In this document: positions 32,954-43,015 of the stretch, one piece after another | Layout of the letters: every line of letters starts with the position of its first letter | Numbering within the stretch: the stretch's first letter is position 1 | Program-made: the position numbers and the translations under genes | DNA from: Candidatus Aminicenans sakinawicola JGI OTU-1 | GTDB lineage: Bacteria; Acidobacteriota; Aminicenantia; Aminicenantales; Aminicenantaceae | Reading direction: 5' to 3' | Length of the DNA: 45,436 nt | NCBI GenBank assembly: GCA_000493965.1 | Contig: AWNV01000017.1 | Location: 1 to 45,436, forward strand | Notes under the pieces: model-generated | Database searches by the model: none | Told to the model about the DNA's origin: nothing | The model's input: the letters and a program-made list of their open reading frames with translations, nothing else

Positions 32954-34075
32954 ATGAAAAGACGACAATTTTTAAAGGCCACCGGGGAAGCTGGTATCTT
33001 GGCTGGTACCAATCTGACAGCGGTTCTCACGAACCTCTATGCTTTTAGCCAGAAAGCTAATCTCTCCAAGGTCGAGGCCCGTTTTTACAAAAAGCATCCT
33101 GACAGGGAGATAGAATGCACTCTTTGCCCCCGCTTCTGTAAACTAAGCGACAAAGAAAGGGGATACTGCGGTGTCAGGGAAAACATGGGCGGAACATACT
33201 ACACTTTGGTCTATGGAAAAGCCTGCTCCATTCATGTTGATCCTATAGAAAAAAAGCCCCTGTTCCATTTTCTCCCAAACAACCAAGCACTTTCTATAGC
33301 TACTGCCGGGTGTAATGTAAATTGCAAATTCTGCCAAAACTGGGAAATATCCCAGGTAAGGCCTGAACAAATTAATCATGTTGACTTCCCCCCTACTTCA
33401 GTCGTGAAATCCGCCCAAGCAAATAAATGCCCAATAATCGCTTATACTTATTCAGAACCCATTGTTTTTTACGAATACATGTATGATACTTCTCAGCAAG
33501 CCCGAAAAAAGGGAATTAAAAATGTCGTTATTACTGGCGGGCATATAAACCCCACACCTCTAAAGGAATTGATACAAGTTGTAGATGCAATAAAGATCGA
33601 CCTAAAAAGCTTTTCTCAGGAGTTTTATACAAATTATGTAAGAGGAAAACTGCAGCCAGTTCTTGATGCAATAAAAATAGTAGCAAACAGCACAATCTGG
33701 ATGGAAATCGTATATCTCGTTATTCCAACTCTTAATGACACCCCTGAGGAAATCAGGAGTATGTGCCAATGGGTACTTCGAGAGATTGGACCAGATGTGC
33801 CGCTTCATTTTTCCAGGTTCCATCCCATGTATCTCATGAAAAATCTCCCACCCACTCCTATTTCTACGCTTGAAAGGGCTCGAAACATCGCTATTAAAGA
33901 AGGAATTCATTACGTTTACATCGGAAATGTGCCGGGGCACAAAGCAGAAAATACATACTGTCCAAACTGCAAAAATATCCTTATAAAGCGGATGGGGTAT
34001 CAGATACAAATAATCAATCTAACTAATGGAAAATGCAAATTTTGTAATAATCCTATCCCGGGAATCTGGTCTTGA
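32954..34075 (+). CDS. amrS: AmmeMemoRadiSam-type radical SAM protein with Tat signal
   Basis: A radical SAM enzyme of the AmrS type. The [4Fe-4S] cysteines are C120, C124 and C127 in AGCNVNCKFCQNWEIS. An N-terminal cysteine group (CTLCPRFC, GYCGV) and a C-terminal group (YCPNCKN, CKFC) could bind further clusters or zinc. The N-terminus MKRRQFLKATGEAG resembles a Tat signal, as in related proteins. YTYSEPIVFYEYM and DAIKIDLKSFS are typical. Length 373. Its usual partners (AMMECR1 and MEMO1 homologues) are not in this window. Its stop overlaps the TTG of the next gene. Confidence 0.88.
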   Translation: MKRRQFLKATGEAGILAGTNLTAVLTNLYAFSQKANLSKVEARFYKKHPDREIECTLCPRFCKLSDKERGYCGVRENMGGTYYTLVYGKACSIHVDPIEKKPLFHFLPNNQALSIATAGCNVNCKFCQNWEISQVRPEQINHVDFPPTSVVKSAQANKCPIIAYTYSEPIVFYEYMYDTSQQARKKGIKNVVITGGHINPTPLKELIQVVDAIKIDLKSFSQEFYTNYVRGKLQPVLDAIKIVANSTIWMEIVYLVIPTLNDTPEEIRSMCQWVLREIGPDVPLHFSRFHPMYLMKNLPPTPISTLERARNIAIKEGIHYVYIGNVPGHKAENTYCPNCKNILIKRMGYQIQIINLTNGKCKFCNNPIPGIWS

Positions 34076-36204
34076 TTAATTTTCTGCCTCCTTTTCTCCT
34101 GGGTTTTCTTGCCCTTTCATTTCAAACCCTTCTTCTTAGAGAATTTTCAGCTCATTTTTACGGGAACGAAATCACTTTCGGTCTGCTGCTTGCGGCCTGG
34201 CTCCTTTGGAGCGGACTGGGAAGCATATCTTCGAAAAAATTCAAGTTTAATATCTCAAGATTTCCTCAAATTTATTATGTTATTATTATTTTATTTTCTC
34301 TATGCCTTATTAGTCTGAGATTTTCACGGTTTCCACTTAAGATTTTACCTGGGGAGATCGTAGGAACAATTCCGGTTTTGATCTTTTCACTGGCTCTTGC
34401 CTTTTTCATAAGCTTCCCCATAGGATTACTCTTTGTATTCAACATCCATTTCTTAAAGGGGAATCTGCCTCAAGTTTATCTTCTCGAGGCCCTTGGCTCT
34501 TCAATTGCAGGCATAATTGTCTATTTTCTTTTAATACCATTTTTTTCTAACTGGCAGGCTACTGCGATAGTCGGAATATTTATCTCCTTAATTGCCTTTT
34601 TTACATTTGGAGGGAGAAAACACAAGATTGTATTCTCCTTAACACTCGTCTTTCTGGCATTTTTTTATCTAAACGACCTCCCAACCCAAAAATTTTATTG
34701 GAAGCCTTTCCGCCTTATCCAGAGCAAAGACACTCCCTATGGAAAACTTCAGCTCATCAAAACAGAAGAACAGGCATCTCTTTATAATAACAATCTCATG
34801 GTCTATTCTTATCCTGATCTTGCGTCTTCAGAAGAATCTGTTCACTTCGCACTTCTCCAAAATCCTTTGGCAAAAAAAGCCCTTCTCATCGGAGGAGGTG
34901 CAGGGGGAAGTTTAAGGCAGGCCTTAAAATACCCCCTGGAAGAAATAGATTATGTTGAACTTGACCCTGAAATTATCCGTTTCTCTCTTCAATATCTCCC
35001 TGCATCAGAACAAGAAATCTTTCAAAACAGGAGAATACATACTTTTTATCAAGATGGAAGAGCTTTTATAAACAGCACAAAAAAAATATATGATATCATA
35101 ATTCTCAACCTGCCGGAACCAGCAACAGCTCAGATAAATCGCTTCTATACAGAGGAATTTTTTCAAAAAGTTAAAGAACGGCTGACAAAACAGGGCATAT
35201 TTTCTTTCCGTGTACCTTCTGCTGAGAACTATATCAGCGTGGAGCTTCAAGACTTTCTTGCCTCTCTTTACTTTTCACTCAAAGAAGTGTTTCCCTTTAT
35301 TGAAATCGTGCCCGGGGACACTAATATTTTCCTTGCGTCCTTCCATCCTCTTTTTCTAGACTATGAAGAGATCAGCCGGAGAATAGAAAATTTAAACCTC
35401 CGTAATATTTATGTCAGCCCACAACTTCTCATATCACGGCTTAACAAGCTTAGAGTGAAATACTTAAAAGAAAAAATCACTTCAGGGGAAAAAACAATAA
35501 ATCATGACCTGGCACCAGTCAGCTATTTTTATAATTCTGTACTATGGAGCACTCACTTTAGAGGATTAGAAGCAAAGGTATTTTCTTTCTTCTCAAAAAT
35601 TAGCACTTTCTGGTTATTGGATTTTCCCCTGCTCTTGTTCCTGATTTCACTTTTTATTTTAAGTCTAAAGAGAAAAAAAACATATTTTTTCATGGTCCCT
35701 CTTGCAGTTATGGGCCTGACTACAATAGTAGTAGAAATAATCGTGATAATAGCCTTTCAAATATACTGTGGATATGTTTATCAAAAAATAGCTCTCCTTT
35801 TTGCATGCTTCATGCTTGGCCTATTTTCAGGTTCTTTCCGTGGAAAAAATAGAAAAAAACTCGACTTTTCACAAATCCTTTTAATTCAATTCCTATTCAT
35901 CCTCATGCTCTTCCTTATCCTTGCCGCAATAAAGACACAGCCTGCTGAGTTCCTGTTTTTCATATTTCTGTTTTCTCTTGGTTTTTTATCCGGAGATTTA
36001 TTTATTGTCTCTAACCTTTTATATCTAGAAGAAAAACAGAATTACGGCCTTGGTTATGGCTTAGATTTACTCGGTTCTTTCTTTGGAGCACTCGTCGCAT
36101 CTTCTCTTCTCATCCCACTCGTTGGACTTCTGCCTCTTTTAAAATACCTTTTACTTCTAAATTCTTTCTGTTTTCTCTTCTTGCTGAGACACCCGAGAAA
36201 ATAA
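34072..36204 (+). CDS. Membrane-fused spermidine synthase-like protein
   Basis: An integral membrane protein of 710 residues with a soluble methyltransferase-fold domain in the middle. About seven membrane segments (1-210) precede the spermidine-synthase-like domain (about 220-430), which shows ALLIGGGAGGSLRQALKYP, then IDYVELDPEII and IHTFYQDGRAFI. A further block of six or seven segments (about 500-705) follows. Such fusions are common but their substrate is rarely known; they need not make spermidine. The TTG start overlaps the radical SAM stop (TTGA). Confidence 0.82.
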   Translation: MINFLPPFLLGFLALSFQTLLLREFSAHFYGNEITFGLLLAAWLLWSGLGSISSKKFKFNISRFPQIYYVIIILFSLCLISLRFSRFPLKILPGEIVGTIPVLIFSLALAFFISFPIGLLFVFNIHFLKGNLPQVYLLEALGSSIAGIIVYFLLIPFFSNWQATAIVGIFISLIAFFTFGGRKHKIVFSLTLVFLAFFYLNDLPTQKFYWKPFRLIQSKDTPYGKLQLIKTEEQASLYNNNLMVYSYPDLASSEESVHFALLQNPLAKKALLIGGGAGGSLRQALKYPLEEIDYVELDPEIIRFSLQYLPASEQEIFQNRRIHTFYQDGRAFINSTKKIYDIIILNLPEPATAQINRFYTEEFFQKVKERLTKQGIFSFRVPSAENYISVELQDFLASLYFSLKEVFPFIEIVPGDTNIFLASFHPLFLDYEEISRRIENLNLRNIYVSPQLLISRLNKLRVKYLKEKITSGEKTINHDLAPVSYFYNSVLWSTHFRGLEAKVFSFFSKISTFWLLDFPLLLFLISLFILSLKRKKTYFFMVPLAVMGLTTIVVEIIVIIAFQIYCGYVYQKIALLFACFMLGLFSGSFRGKNRKKLDFSQILLIQFLFILMLFLILAAIKTQPAEFLFFIFLFSLGFLSGDLFIVSNLLYLEEKQNYGLGYGLDLLGSFFGALVASSLLIPLVGLLPLLKYLLLLNSFCFLFLLRHPRK

Positions 36205-36226
36205 AATATTATTCTTTTTTTGATGT

Positions 36227-36254
36227 TTGACATTAATAAAGAATTTGATATACT
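36227..36254 (+). promoter_or_regulatory. Sigma-70-type promoter of the second PilZ gene
   Basis: TTGACA (36227-36232) and TATACT (36249-36254) with a 16-bp spacer lie about 50 bp before the ATG at 36305. Confidence 0.7.
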
Positions 36255-36304
36255 TACTTTAATAATCAAGCAATGGTTGAAAACAGCTGAAGAGGAGGTC
36301 TTGT

Positions 36305-36748
36305 ATGAACTTCAAAGGAATAGAAAGAAGGACATGTTTACGTTTTGAAATACCAGGAGCAACAGTAAACCACAAGACAAAAAAATTTTTCCCTTCAAAA
36401 AGTAAATATAGGGAGGAATTTTGCCCTGTTTTAGATATGAGCCGGGGGGGACTTCGTTTTCTCAGCCAGCTATCTTTAAAAATCAATAAGAATCTAATCA
36501 TGAAAATATCTGTTCCAGGCGAAAGGATCCCCTTGCTTATCAAAGGCCAGGTGAGATGGGTTTCTCCAAATGTGGGGAAAAGTTACAAATACCAAATAGG
36601 GGTTCAATTTAATCCCTATGGAGAAAAAAAAGAGCAGAACTATCCTGGCACTCTCGTGAAAATTATTGCCCTGGAACAGAAGTTTTCAACATGGGAAAAA
36701 TCCGATATTGACAGTTCCCATGCTTCCAAATATGAAGTCGACGGCTAG
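36305..36748 (+). CDS. PilZ domain protein (second)
   Basis: ERRTCLRFEIPG (RxxxR block, residues 7-18) and VLDMSRGGLRF (DxSxxG block) identify a c-di-GMP-binding PilZ domain of about 115 residues, followed by a short unrelated tail. Length 147. AGAGGAGG precedes the ATG and a good promoter lies upstream, so it is probably a single-gene transcript. It ends 81 bp before the convergent glyS stop. Confidence 0.85.
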   Translation: MNFKGIERRTCLRFEIPGATVNHKTKKFFPSKSKYREEFCPVLDMSRGGLRFLSQLSLKINKNLIMKISVPGERIPLLIKGQVRWVSPNVGKSYKYQIGVQFNPYGEKKEQNYPGTLVKIIALEQKFSTWEKSDIDSSHASKYEVDG

Positions 36749-36829
36749 ATAAACATCCGAATTCAAAAGGTAATAATTCCCGATATAATTCCAGATAGTC
36801 TCTTGTCATAAAAATCAGGTAAAAATAAT

Positions 36830-38893
36830 CTATCCCTTTATGACTACTTGAGAATAATCAGCGATCTGAATCAATAGTTTGCTTATTGCTTGAAGAAGAG
36901 CCAGGCGATTCTGCCTGATTCTTTTATCATCATCTATAACCAGGACATGATCGAAAAAATTATTTATGGATGACCTTATCCGGAAAGCAATTCTCTGAGC
37001 CTTAGAAAAATCTCCTCTTGAAATCAGCGGAAGAATATTTTCTTTAATTATAGTAAAAGTAGTGTAAAGTTCCCTCTCTTGCTTTTCAAAAAACAATTCT
37101 GAGTTAACTTTATACTGGGGTTGTTCGCGAAGGATATTATTTACGCGCTTGGCAATAAGAATCATCGGCTCAAATTGAGAGCTATCTTTGAGGCTATCTA
37201 AAGCCCTTAACCTGAGATAAGAATAGTAAATATTATCTATCCCGGGCGCAAGAGCTGCCTTAACCAGGTCATATCGATATCCTTTCCTTTCAAAAATGTA
37301 TTGCAACCGGCCCTTAAAGAATTTCAGGCAGTAATCCTTAACATCAAGCCTATCCTCTTGAAGTTTATCCCCTAAAACATTTAATACTTTATCCATAAAG
37401 CGCGAGAAAGGTAAATTCAGTTTTTTATCCAGTATAATCTTACATACCCCCTGAGTACTACGACGCAGCCCAAAGGGATCTTTTGAGCCCGATACACTGA
37501 TCCCAATTCCAAGCTGTCCCACTATAGAATCTACTTTATCTGCAATAGAAAGAATCGCGCCAGATAATGAAGAAGGAGATTTATCTTCCAGGCTGAGAGG
37601 TTGATAGTGTTCATATATAGCTTTCCAAATCAATGCAGGATATCCCTCTTTACGAGCATATAGCCCACCGACTTTACCCTGAAGAGAAGGAAATTCTCTT
37701 ACCATTTCTGTAAGAAGATCCACCTTGCACAATTCAGCCGCCTGGACAATATGTTTTTTTTCTTTATTCACTTCAAGCTTATCTGCAAGATAAGAAGCAA
37801 TCTTTTTTAATCTCCAGGCCTTATCTTCATAGCTTCCTAACCCCTCCTGAAAAATAATTTTATTGAGTTGCTTTGTTCTCTCCATCAAAGTAAGTTTAGA
37901 ATCCTGCTCCCAGAAAAACCTTGCATCTTCCAATCGAGCTTTTAGAACCCGCTCATTTCCTCTTCTAATAAGAGTTTTTGTGTCCTTAAAAGCATCGGCT
38001 ACACCTAAGAAATATGGCAACTGCTTTTTTCTCTTGACGACTGAAAAAAGATTCTGACCTACTTTCATAGCTGTACTAAGGATCTCAATTGGTAATTTTA
38101 GATATTTCTCAGGAAATCTCCCCAAAAAGACATATGGATGCTCAATATCATATGTAAGTTTTTCTAAAAGCTGTTCATCCCTGAAAAGTTGTGCTTCCAA
38201 AGGAGTCAATTTCCTTTCTATTTGAGCCAGTATCAATTTTTTTCTTTTTTCCTGCTCAAGTATAACTTTATTTTTCTTTAAAATATCCTTATATTCAGAG
38301 AAAGATCTTACTTGTATTTTTTGCGGAAAATACATCCTGTGCCCGCTAGTAAAATCATTGCTAAAAACTCCTCCTACAGAGAAAGAGAGAACTTGCCCAT
38401 CAAAAAGGCAGAGAATGTTTTTTACAGGACGGGAAAACTTGAATGTGCTTTCTCCCCATCTCATCATTTTTGGAAATGAAACAGATGATATAATCTGAGG
38501 AAGGATATTAATAAGAATCTCCTGAGTAGGCTTCCCTCTTATAACTTTTCTAATCCCAATATATTCTCCCTTTTCTGTCTCTATCACATCAAGTTCATCT
38601 ACACTGACACCTTGCGACCTTGCAAATCCTTTAGCTGCAGGAGAAGGTGAACAATCTGCCATAAAAGCTTTTGTCTTTGGAGGCCCGATAATTTCCACTT
38701 TTTTATCCTTCTGTTCGGCTGCAAGATCTCCTACAACTACCAGTCTGCGGCAAGTCCCATATGTTTTTATTCCGGAAATCAGGACATTTGACTCTTCAAG
38801 CTTATCTTTAACTTTATTCCCAAGCTGGGAAAGAGCTATTTCAACATGGTCAGAAGGAAGCTCTTCCGTATTGATCTCTAAAAGGAATTCCAT
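36830..38893 (-). CDS. glyS: Glycyl-tRNA synthetase beta subunit
   Basis: The beta chain binds tRNA-Gly in the alpha2-beta2 enzyme. MEFLLEINTEELPSDHVEIA at the start, then PKTKAFM, PSPAAKGFARSQG, SFPKMMRWG, ADKVDSIVGQLGIGISVSGS KDPFGLRR and a C-terminal anticodon-binding region (HVLVIDDDKRIRQNRLALLQ) are as expected. The length of 687 is normal. Its ATG overlaps the stop of glyQ, so the subunits are made together. Last gene of the gcv-gly operon. Confidence 0.96.
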   Translation of the reverse strand: MEFLLEINTEELPSDHVEIALSQLGNKVKDKLEESNVLISGIKTYGTCRRLVVVGDLAAEQKDKKVEIIGPPKTKAFMADCSPSPAAKGFARSQGVSVDELDVIETEKGEYIGIRKVIRGKPTQEILINILPQIISSVSFPKMMRWGESTFKFSRPVKNILCLFDGQVLSFSVGGVFSNDFTSGHRMYFPQKIQVRSFSEYKDILKKNKVILEQEKRKKLILAQIERKLTPLEAQLFRDEQLLEKLTYDIEHPYVFLGRFPEKYLKLPIEILSTAMKVGQNLFSVVKRKKQLPYFLGVADAFKDTKTLIRRGNERVLKARLEDARFFWEQDSKLTLMERTKQLNKIIFQEGLGSYEDKAWRLKKIASYLADKLEVNKEKKHIVQAAELCKVDLLTEMVREFPSLQGKVGGLYARKEGYPALIWKAIYEHYQPLSLEDKSPSSLSGAILSIADKVDSIVGQLGIGISVSGSKDPFGLRRSTQGVCKIILDKKLNLPFSRFMDKVLNVLGDKLQEDRLDVKDYCLKFFKGRLQYIFERKGYRYDLVKAALAPGIDNIYYSYLRLRALDSLKDSSQFEPMILIAKRVNNILREQPQYKVNSELFFEKQERELYTTFTIIKENILPLISRGDFSKAQRIAFRIRSSINNFFDHVLVIDDDKRIRQNRLALLQAISKLLIQIADYSQVVIKG

Positions 38894-39741
38894 CAGAATA
38901 AAGCCTCCTTTACAGCGTATTCTTTTGCAATTTTATTCACAGCACTCCTTATTTGAGAAATCATCTTGACTCTTTCTGCCACACTTATTGCCTTCCTCGA
39001 GTCCAGAAGATTAAAAAAATGTGAACATTTCAGACACATATCATAGGCTGGAAGCAGTAAATCTTTGTCAATAAGTTCGTTAGCTTCCTTGATATGTAGA
39101 GAAAACGATTTTCTCAACAGATTTACGTTGGCAAAGTTGAAGTTATAATCCGAAAATTCTTTTTCTTCAAAAAATCTCAAATCTCCATAATTAACATCCT
39201 TTGACCACTTTAAATCATAAATATTATCTTTCCCTTCTAGAAACATCTCCAATCTTTCCAACCCATATGTTATCTCAACCGGAACCGGAAAAAGCTCTAT
39301 TCCCCCTGTTTGCTGAAAATAAGTGAATTGAGTTATCTCCAATCCATCGAGCAGCACCTGCCATCCAACTCCCCATGCTCCTATAGTAGGAGATTCCCAA
39401 TTATCCTCATCAAAACGCAGGTCGTGATCCTGGAGATTAATACCAAGGCAAGCCAAACTCTCAATGTAGGTATTCTGAATCTCGGAAGGAGATGGCTTTA
39501 TAATGACCTGGTATTGGAAATGCTTTTGGACCCTGTGAGGGTTTTCTCCATATCTTCCATCTACAGGTCTGCGGGAGGGTTGTACATAGGCAACTTTCCA
39601 CGGCCGCTTATCCAGCACCCTGAAAAATGTATCAGGAGTCATTGTCCCGGCACCAACCTCAAGGTCATAGGACTGGGCAATATAACATCCCTGGCCAGCC
39701 CAGAAAGTATGAAGATCCATAATCAAATCTTGAATAGCCAT
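38893..39741 (-). CDS. glyQ: Glycyl-tRNA synthetase alpha subunit
   Basis: The catalytic alpha chain that forms glycyl-adenylate. LHTFWAGQGCYIAQSYDLEV, GAGTMTPDTFFRVL, YVQPSRRPVDGRYGENPHR, ESPTIGAWGVGWQVLLDGLE and EITYGLERLEMFL are the family blocks. The length of 282 is close to the usual 290-300. It starts one base after the gcvPB stop and overlaps glyS, which ties glycine charging to the glycine cleavage genes. Confidence 0.97.
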   Translation of the reverse strand: MAIQDLIMDLHTFWAGQGCYIAQSYDLEVGAGTMTPDTFFRVLDKRPWKVAYVQPSRRPVDGRYGENPHRVQKHFQYQVIIKPSPSEIQNTYIESLACLGINLQDHDLRFDEDNWESPTIGAWGVGWQVLLDGLEITQFTYFQQTGGIELFPVPVEITYGLERLEMFLEGKDNIYDLKWSKDVNYGDLRFFEEKEFSDYNFNFANVNLLRKSFSLHIKEANELIDKDLLLPAYDMCLKCSHFFNLLDSRKAISVAERVKMISQIRSAVNKIAKEYAVKEALF

Positions 39742-39742
39742 T

Positions 39743-41200
39743 TTATTCCTTTTCTTTATCCCTGCTCCATCTCAAAACAGGATTCCGGGCAGCCATGGTT
39801 TCATCCAACCGCCGTACATAAGATTTATGTGGAGCAGATTTCACTATATCAGGATTTTCTTCGGCCTCCCTGGAAATCAATTTCATAGCATTAACAAAAA
39901 GATCTAAATCCCTTTTGCTCTCTGTTTCAGTTGGTTCAATCATTAAAGCTCCATGGACAATCAAAGGAAAAGACATTGTGGGAGGATGGAGATCAAAATC
40001 TATTAGCCTCTTTGCAATGTCGATATTATTTACGCCGTGTTCCTTTTGATTTTTATCCGAAAAAACGCACTCATGGAGTGTGGCTGCCTTGTACTTAAGA
40101 TGATAGTCATCCTCCAAATTTCTTCTTATATAATTTGAATTTAATACAGCAATCTCAGAAACCTCTTTTATTCCCTGCGAACCTAGAGATAACATATAAG
40201 CCAGAGCTTTAACGATAACTAAAAAATTCCCATAAAATCCCTTGACCTGACCAATGCTTTTGGGCCTGTTATAAATAAGCCGATACGAGTCCCCTTCTCT
40301 CTTTATGACCGGGACAGGAAGGAAGGGTTCCAACTCCATTTTAACTCCAACAGGTCCTGAGCCAGGCCCCCCACCTCCATGGGGTGTCGAAAAAGTCTTA
40401 TGTAAATTTAGATGAATGACATCAACATCCATATCTCCAGGACGGCATATTCCCATCAGAGCATTCATGTTTGCCCCATCCATATACACAAAACCTCCCT
40501 TGGAATGGACAATTTTAGCAATTGTCTCTATATCCGACTCAAAGACCCCCAGTGTATTCGGGTTAGTAACCATTATTGAAGCCACTTCTTCTGTCATAGC
40601 CCTGGCGAGATCTTCCAAATCAATCGTACCGTTTTCATTAGATTTTATTTCCTGAACTCGATAACCACAGATATGAGCACTAGAAGGATTTGTCCCATGA
40701 GCCGAATCAGGAATAAGTACGATTTTTCTTGGGTCTCCCCTGCTCTCGAGGCAAGCATGTATAAGCATCATTCCTGTCAGCTCACCATGCGCCCCTGCGG
40801 AAGGTTGGAGTGTAAAGGCATCCATTCCTGTAATCTCTTTAAAGAATTCTTCCGCAGTTTTTAATATCTCGAGATTTCCCTGGACTAAATCTTGGGGGGC
40901 ATAAGGATGTGAAGAAACAAACTGTTCTATTGAAGCAATCTTTTCATTAATTTTTGGATTGTACTTCATCGTACATGATCCCAAAGGGAAAAAACCTAAA
41001 TCAATACAATAGTTCGTTTGGGAGAGCCGTGTGAAATGCCTTACAATCTCTACCTCTGAAACCTCTGGGAATCCTTCAATCTTTTCCCTGACAGGAACCC
41101 CTTCAAGCAGCTCCTTCTTTTCAGGGACATCCAACTTTGGAAGCAAAAAAGCTCTCTTTCCCTCACTGCTAATCTCAAAAATCAATGGTTCTCTTATCAT
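39743..41200 (-). CDS. gcvPB: Glycine dehydrogenase (decarboxylating) subunit 2
   Basis: The PLP-carrying half of P-protein, which decarboxylates glycine and loads the aminomethyl group on GcvH. The PLP lysine lies in HLNLHKTFSTPHGGGGPGSG. Other blocks are GSCTMKYNP, SAGAHGELTG, IPDSAHGTNPSSA and TNPNTLGVFE. The length of 485 is normal. It follows gcvPA by 33 bp. Confidence 0.97.
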   Translation of the reverse strand: MIREPLIFEISSEGKRAFLLPKLDVPEKKELLEGVPVREKIEGFPEVSEVEIVRHFTRLSQTNYCIDLGFFPLGSCTMKYNPKINEKIASIEQFVSSHPYAPQDLVQGNLEILKTAEEFFKEITGMDAFTLQPSAGAHGELTGMMLIHACLESRGDPRKIVLIPDSAHGTNPSSAHICGYRVQEIKSNENGTIDLEDLARAMTEEVASIMVTNPNTLGVFESDIETIAKIVHSKGGFVYMDGANMNALMGICRPGDMDVDVIHLNLHKTFSTPHGGGGPGSGPVGVKMELEPFLPVPVIKREGDSYRLIYNRPKSIGQVKGFYGNFLVIVKALAYMLSLGSQGIKEVSEIAVLNSNYIRRNLEDDYHLKYKAATLHECVFSDKNQKEHGVNNIDIAKRLIDFDLHPPTMSFPLIVHGALMIEPTETESKRDLDLFVNAMKLISREAEENPDIVKSAPHKSYVRRLDETMAARNPVLRWSRDKEKE

Positions 41201-41233
41201 TTTATTCCCAACCCTATATATATTCTGAATCTA

Positions 41234-42580
41234 TCATCTTAATGCATCCTTCAGCGTCTGGGATAATCTATCGACATCCTCTTTCTTATGCATTTCTGTA
41301 AAGCAGAACAATGCACAATTCTCAAGTTCTGGATAATATTCTTTAAGATCTAACCCCCCGACGATTCCCTTTTTCCTGAGGTGCTGATCCACTTCAGACC
41401 AAGATTTATCAAATTCAAGGACAAACTCATTAAAAAAAGCTCCTTTAAACTTCCTGGCTATTCCTTCTATCTTATGCAGATTATCTAATGCGTAATAAGA
41501 TTTTTGAAGGTTCTGCAAGGCCAGTTCTCTCAACCCTTCTTGACCAAGAGTTTCCAGAAATATGGTTGCCCTCAAAGCACACAAAGCTTGATTCGTGCAT
41601 ATATTAGAAGTTGCGCGTTCCCGCCTAATATGCTGCTCTCTTGTAGATAAAGTTAAAACAAATCCTCTCTTTCCATCAACATCCCTGGTTTGTCCGGTTA
41701 TGCGGCCCGGAAACTGCCTGATAAACTCTTTGCCACAAGCCATAAAGCCTACATAAGGACCACCAAAACTCAAAGGGACTCCAAAAGATTGAGCCTCACC
41801 TGTAACAATATCAGCTCCAAGATTCCCGGGAGGCTCCAACATACCAAGGGATATCGCCTCAGCCACTGAAACAACGGACAGAGCTTGGGAACTATGGGCA
41901 ATGCCTGAAACTCTTTTTATATCTTCTATGACTCCAAAAAAATTCGGAGACTGAAAGATCACTCCACTCGTTTCATCGTCCAGCTTTTTCTGAAGATCAT
42001 TAAAATCAATTTCACCTGAATCCGAATAATTGATCTCCTCAATCTTAATATTCAATCTTCTCGTATAAGTATTTATCGCCTTCTTATACTGAGGATGAAG
42101 AGTTTTTGCTACCAGTATTTTAGGCTTTTTCTTTATGCGGTATGCCATTAAAACGGCTTCTGCCGCACCCGAAACACCATCATAAAGCGATGCGTTTGAA
42201 ACCTCCATACCGGTCAATTGACAGATAAGAGTCTGGAATTCAAAAATAATCTGGAGGGTTCCCTGGCTCACTTCCGGCTGATAAGGTGTGTAAGGACTAA
42301 TGAATTCCCCCCTGTTACTTAAATAATCCACAACAGCAGGTATAACATGACGGTAAACTCCGGCACCTAAAAAGGAAAGGAAATCAGTATATTTATTTTT
42401 CCGGGCTTCTCCTTCAAAATACTGAATGAGTTCAAGCTCTGACAAAGGGCCGGTCAAGTCAAGATCTCTTTTTAATTTTATATTCTCTGGAATCGAATGA
42501 AAAAGATCTTCAATAGAAGAAATTCCGATTTTGATCAGCATTTCTTTCTTATCTTTATCGCTTAAAGGTATATAGCTCAT
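41234..42580 (-). CDS. gcvPA: Glycine dehydrogenase (decarboxylating) subunit 1
   Basis: The first half of P-protein in bacteria with the split form. YIPLSDKDKKEML, FLGAGVYRHVIPAVVDYL, FISPYTPYQPEVSQGTLQII and GRITGQTRDVDGKRGFVLTL with TREQHIRRERATSNICTNQ are typical. The length of 448 is normal. It pairs with GcvPB, made from the next gene. Confidence 0.97.
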   Translation of the reverse strand: MSYIPLSDKDKKEMLIKIGISSIEDLFHSIPENIKLKRDLDLTGPLSELELIQYFEGEARKNKYTDFLSFLGAGVYRHVIPAVVDYLSNRGEFISPYTPYQPEVSQGTLQIIFEFQTLICQLTGMEVSNASLYDGVSGAAEAVLMAYRIKKKPKILVAKTLHPQYKKAINTYTRRLNIKIEEINYSDSGEIDFNDLQKKLDDETSGVIFQSPNFFGVIEDIKRVSGIAHSSQALSVVSVAEAISLGMLEPPGNLGADIVTGEAQSFGVPLSFGGPYVGFMACGKEFIRQFPGRITGQTRDVDGKRGFVLTLSTREQHIRRERATSNICTNQALCALRATIFLETLGQEGLRELALQNLQKSYYALDNLHKIEGIARKFKGAFFNEFVLEFDKSWSEVDQHLRKKGIVGGLDLKEYYPELENCALFCFTEMHKKEDVDRLSQTLKDALR

Positions 42581-42614
42581 TATTCAAACCATCCTCGAAT
42601 TATTTTATAAAAGA

Positions 42615-43001
42615 TTACTCTTCAAGCCCCTCAAGATATTTCTCGTATTCAGAAGCAGACATCAACTTTTCAACTTCCGAGGCATCCTTGATCTTTAGAC
42701 GGATTATCCATCCTTTGCCATGAGGGTCTTCGTTTACCAACTCGGGGGAATCATTCAATTCTTCATTTACCTCGGTCACTTCGCCCGAAAGAGGGGAATA
42801 AATATCAGAGACAGACTTAACAGACTCGACTACTCCCAAAGATTGATGGACTTTCAATTGTGTTCCAACATGAGGCACTTCCACAAAAACTACATCTCCA
42901 AGTTGTTTTTGAGCAAAATCTGAGATACCAATGACTGCTTCATCTCCTTCTAACTTTGCCCACTCATGGTCTTTTGTAAAATAAAATTCATCAGGATACA
43001 T
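42615..43001 (-). CDS. gcvH: Glycine cleavage system H protein
   Basis: The lipoyl carrier of the glycine cleavage system. The lipoylated lysine is in GVVESVKSVSDIYSPLSGEV. Starting at ATG 43001 gives MYPDEFYFTKDHEW, 128 residues, the normal size, and AGAGGAGGAAAAT lies just upstream; a longer in-frame start at 43025 would include that Shine-Dalgarno in the coding region and is unlikely. A 36-bp palindrome precedes it. Confidence 0.96.
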   Translation of the reverse strand: MYPDEFYFTKDHEWAKLEGDEAVIGISDFAQKQLGDVVFVEVPHVGTQLKVHQSLGVVESVKSVSDIYSPLSGEVTEVNEELNDSPELVNEDPHGKGWIIRLKIKDASEVEKLMSASEYEKYLEGLEE

Positions 43002-43015
43002 ATTTTCCTCCTCTG

